Source: Dasyornis broadbenti
Taxonomy: Eukaryota > Chordata > Aves > Passeriformes > Dasyornithidae
Direction: 5' to 3'
Assembly (NCBI GenBank): GCA_013397935.1
Contig: VZRN01001317.1
Location: forward strand, 1,101,151-1,165,150
DNA length: 64,000 nt
Below, in pieces: positions 61,831-64,000 of the stretch. The position numbers were made by a program, and so were the translations under genes. Every line of letters begins with the position of its first letter. The stretch's first letter is position 1. The notes under the pieces are model-generated. The model did no database searches. It had not been told where the DNA came from and saw nothing but the letters and a program-made list of their open reading frames with translations.

Positions 61831-63973
61831 TCCAGCTCTAAATGAGCTCAGCAGGGAATCTAAACAGTCAAGTCAATTGCTAGAATCTGCACTTTTCAAC
61901 CTCGTTCTGCTCCTTTGATCAGACTGAATTTTGAGCTACGGCGATTAATGGACTAATAGAGGAAGTCACAAGGCATCTCTTGGGAGAGGAGGGAAAGGAG
62001 AAAAAAGTATCTCCTCCTCATCATGCAGCTATGCTGCTAAACACCACCACAATTCCATGTAGAAAACTAAAATGCCACTGCAGAAAGTGTGCTGACTGAG
62101 CTGCAAAGGAGGAGAAAAAGGCGGTTGTATGGAACTTTTATAATGCTCATACGATCGTTCATTCATTGCTTAAACACAGCCTTTAGCGAAAAGGGGAGAA
62201 AAACCAGACTGCCCGAGTACAAGTGCCCTGTAAACTACCCTTCAATCCACTGCAGTAACAGTTTATTCTTAATAATGCCAGAGAGTAAAGGAAATATTTA
62301 ACATATTTATTATGCAAAGAGAAGCTTTCAAAAGCCCTGAGTATTTAAGCACTAAGATAAATGGATTTGTTTATGACAGGGATACATACTGCTGATATTC
62401 CAGGGTAGTATGTCCTTATCCTGCTGGAAAGTGAAGAAACACATTAACGTTAGCAGGCTGCTAATCACAAAAGAGAGGGAAGAAGTGTTTTGTTAAGACT
62501 TTTTTCCCCATTTGCTTTTGTTACTGCTGTGCCTGAGAGGATGGGGCAGCTTTTTCTCCTACAAGGGGCAAATTTTCCTTCTGCAATTGATGACGGTAAA
62601 AAACAAACACAAGACGACTTCAAATAACCCCTGGACTGATTAAAACATGAATTTATTCGAAGTCTGGTAAGTTTGTAAAATGCTGGTACTAACCCCTAGG
62701 GGGAAAAAACCCCAGTAACAACAACAACAAAATCGCCAGAAAAGCCAAAAATAATTCAAATGTAAACTTGAGCTGAGGAAGGAACAAGTGCATTAAAGCT
62801 TCCAAATCCTTCTCTTTTTTTGCTGCAGCACTAATATACCATTGCCAATGACTGCTGGGCCCCTTGCTGCATCCTTCTGCTCCACCTTTGGTCTTTCTTG
62901 AGCATACAAAGCCTAGATACATACATGATTCACTCTGCTCTCAGAAATAATCCTGTAGTCGTCCTGGAATGACCTCCCACTGCGTAAATTTCGGCGTGTG
63001 TGTTTGAATCTTTACAAGATCAAGCTGTTAATGTAATGTCTTAGGCCAGGATATCACATTATTTTGGCTATATTACAGGGTTTACCCTCCTTGTGAGTCT
63101 CTCATCAATTCTGTAATGGGGAAAAACAGCTCAGCACAGCTTGTCCATAACCTGCATTCACATCTGCATCTGCCTGACACTGATCCAAGGAATCGCGTTT
63201 TCATTACTTCAGCGACAAATGTTAATAATTTTGCTAGTTATACAGAGAATATTATTTATACCGAAGTAATGCATTTACTACCTTCTTCCTTTAACATTCC
63301 TATATGCAAAGGGTTAAATTGTAATATAGGATTACTTCTTGTTAATGGTAGTGATTTTCAGAATTATGTACCGATAATGATGATATTTGCCTTTATATGT
63401 GCTATAAAAAATTTAACTTTAAAACATGCAATAGAGTGATTAGCCTTCAAAGCCCTAAGAAGAGCTGCTGCATTCTGATTGTGGATTTCTATCAATTATT
63501 AGTGCTGGCTGCTTGAAATATCCGAAGTGCTCGAGACAGAAATATTACACAGCCAACAGGGCAGACTGATAGGCTTCCTAAATGTACAGTTTTTGAAAAC
63601 AGCTCGTAATAGTGTTTGGCTTTCAAACCTTAATGTTAACAGCTTTGACGGGACTGCTTCTAATTTGTATTTAAGACCCATTACCTCTTCCTCTAAGCAA
63701 TCTTCATGAAACATCATTTGTTCTGGGGGGATATTTGCCATCCAGTGCAGCTCTGTAATGGCCGTTAATTCACACCATTTTGCTTGCTCCTGTATTAATC
63801 AGCAAACTGTGAATCATCCCAGTGTTTCCAGACTCACAGATGTATGAGAGAATCACCGAGGCCAGTTCAGTTTCTCTCCCCATTCAGTCCCACAGACAAT
63901 ATCAGTTCCTGTTTACAGCTTTGGCTTTGTTTTCCCCCACCCACACACTGAAATTTCTCCAAAATGCCCAAAG

Positions 63974-64000
63974 AAAAAAAAAAAAAAAAAAAAAAAAAAA
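63974..64000 (+). repeat. poly(A) tract at the window edge, at least 27 A
   Basis: A run of A reaching the last base, so its full length is unknown. Confidence 0.95.

Larger units (their letters stand above)
43410..64000 (-). other. MAMLD1: MAMLD1 intron, more than 20.5 kb (partial)
   Basis: No further MAMLD1 coding exon with family resemblance is seen up to the right edge. The large central exon of the family should give a long Ser/Pro/Gln-rich minus frame, and none is present. The intron has few recognisable repeats. It contains several low-repeat AT-rich blocks that look like conserved regulatory sequence (45.47-45.66, 47.0-47.25, 53.93-54.18, 57.16-57.29, 57.64-57.84 and 63.0-63.44 kb). 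It also holds G-rich tracts and a CpG-dense islet at 61.58-61.83 kb. Plus-strand frames of 165 codons (44578-45075) and 160 codons (48600-49082) look like chance. Confidence 0.75.

Noticed and set aside
1..64000. Bacterial-type systems, CRISPR arrays, tRNA, rRNA and intact viral genes
   Set aside because: None is supported. The window is vertebrate intron and intergenic DNA, and the only reverse-transcriptase traces are decayed LINE fragments.

Overview
The window is vertebrate nuclear DNA, most likely from a bird. The coding sequence is split into short exons with canonical AG acceptors and GT donors, set in long AT-rich introns. The recognisable interspersed repeats are CR1 LINE fragments of the avian type, plus one very old L2-type LINE relic. 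Every exon I can recognise lies on the minus strand. The long open frames elsewhere look like chance or shadow frames.

Layout. (1) About 1-26.5 kb holds the 5' half of MTM1 (myotubularin). Seven coding exons give residues 1-226 without a break, and a CpG island follows at about 25.98-26.56 kb, broken by a 173-base run of N. Residue numbering matches human MTM1 as I recall it. The rest of the phosphatase domain, with the catalytic Cys, lies beyond the left edge. (2) About 26.6-39 kb is intergenic. It holds a decayed L2-type LINE, a small CACACAGCCCA minisatellite and short simple repeats, and no gene I can support. (3) About 39-43.4 kb holds the 3' end of a Mastermind-like gene: the last three coding exons (414 residues) and an AT-rich 3' UTR. 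Its position next to MTM1 in the same orientation makes it MAMLD1. (4) From 43.4 kb to the right edge is one MAMLD1 intron of more than 20.5 kb; the large central exon and the N-terminus lie beyond the window.

The MAMLD1-MTM1 pair sits head to tail, as in human Xq28, and parallels MAML2-MTMR2 on human chromosome 11, so this is one copy of an ancient duplicated block. The two proteins have unrelated jobs: a PI3P/PI(3,5)P2 phosphatase on endosomes, and a nuclear Notch-type coactivator. The most notable observation is that this MAMLD1 ends in a full MAML2-like C-terminal acidic/hydrophobic motif, which the human MAMLD1 isoforms I recall do not have. Second is a CpG-dense islet at 61.58-61.83 kb inside the MAMLD1 intron, with an unexplained minus-strand open frame and a plus-strand ATG. 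I found no bacterial-type system, CRISPR array, tRNA or rRNA.
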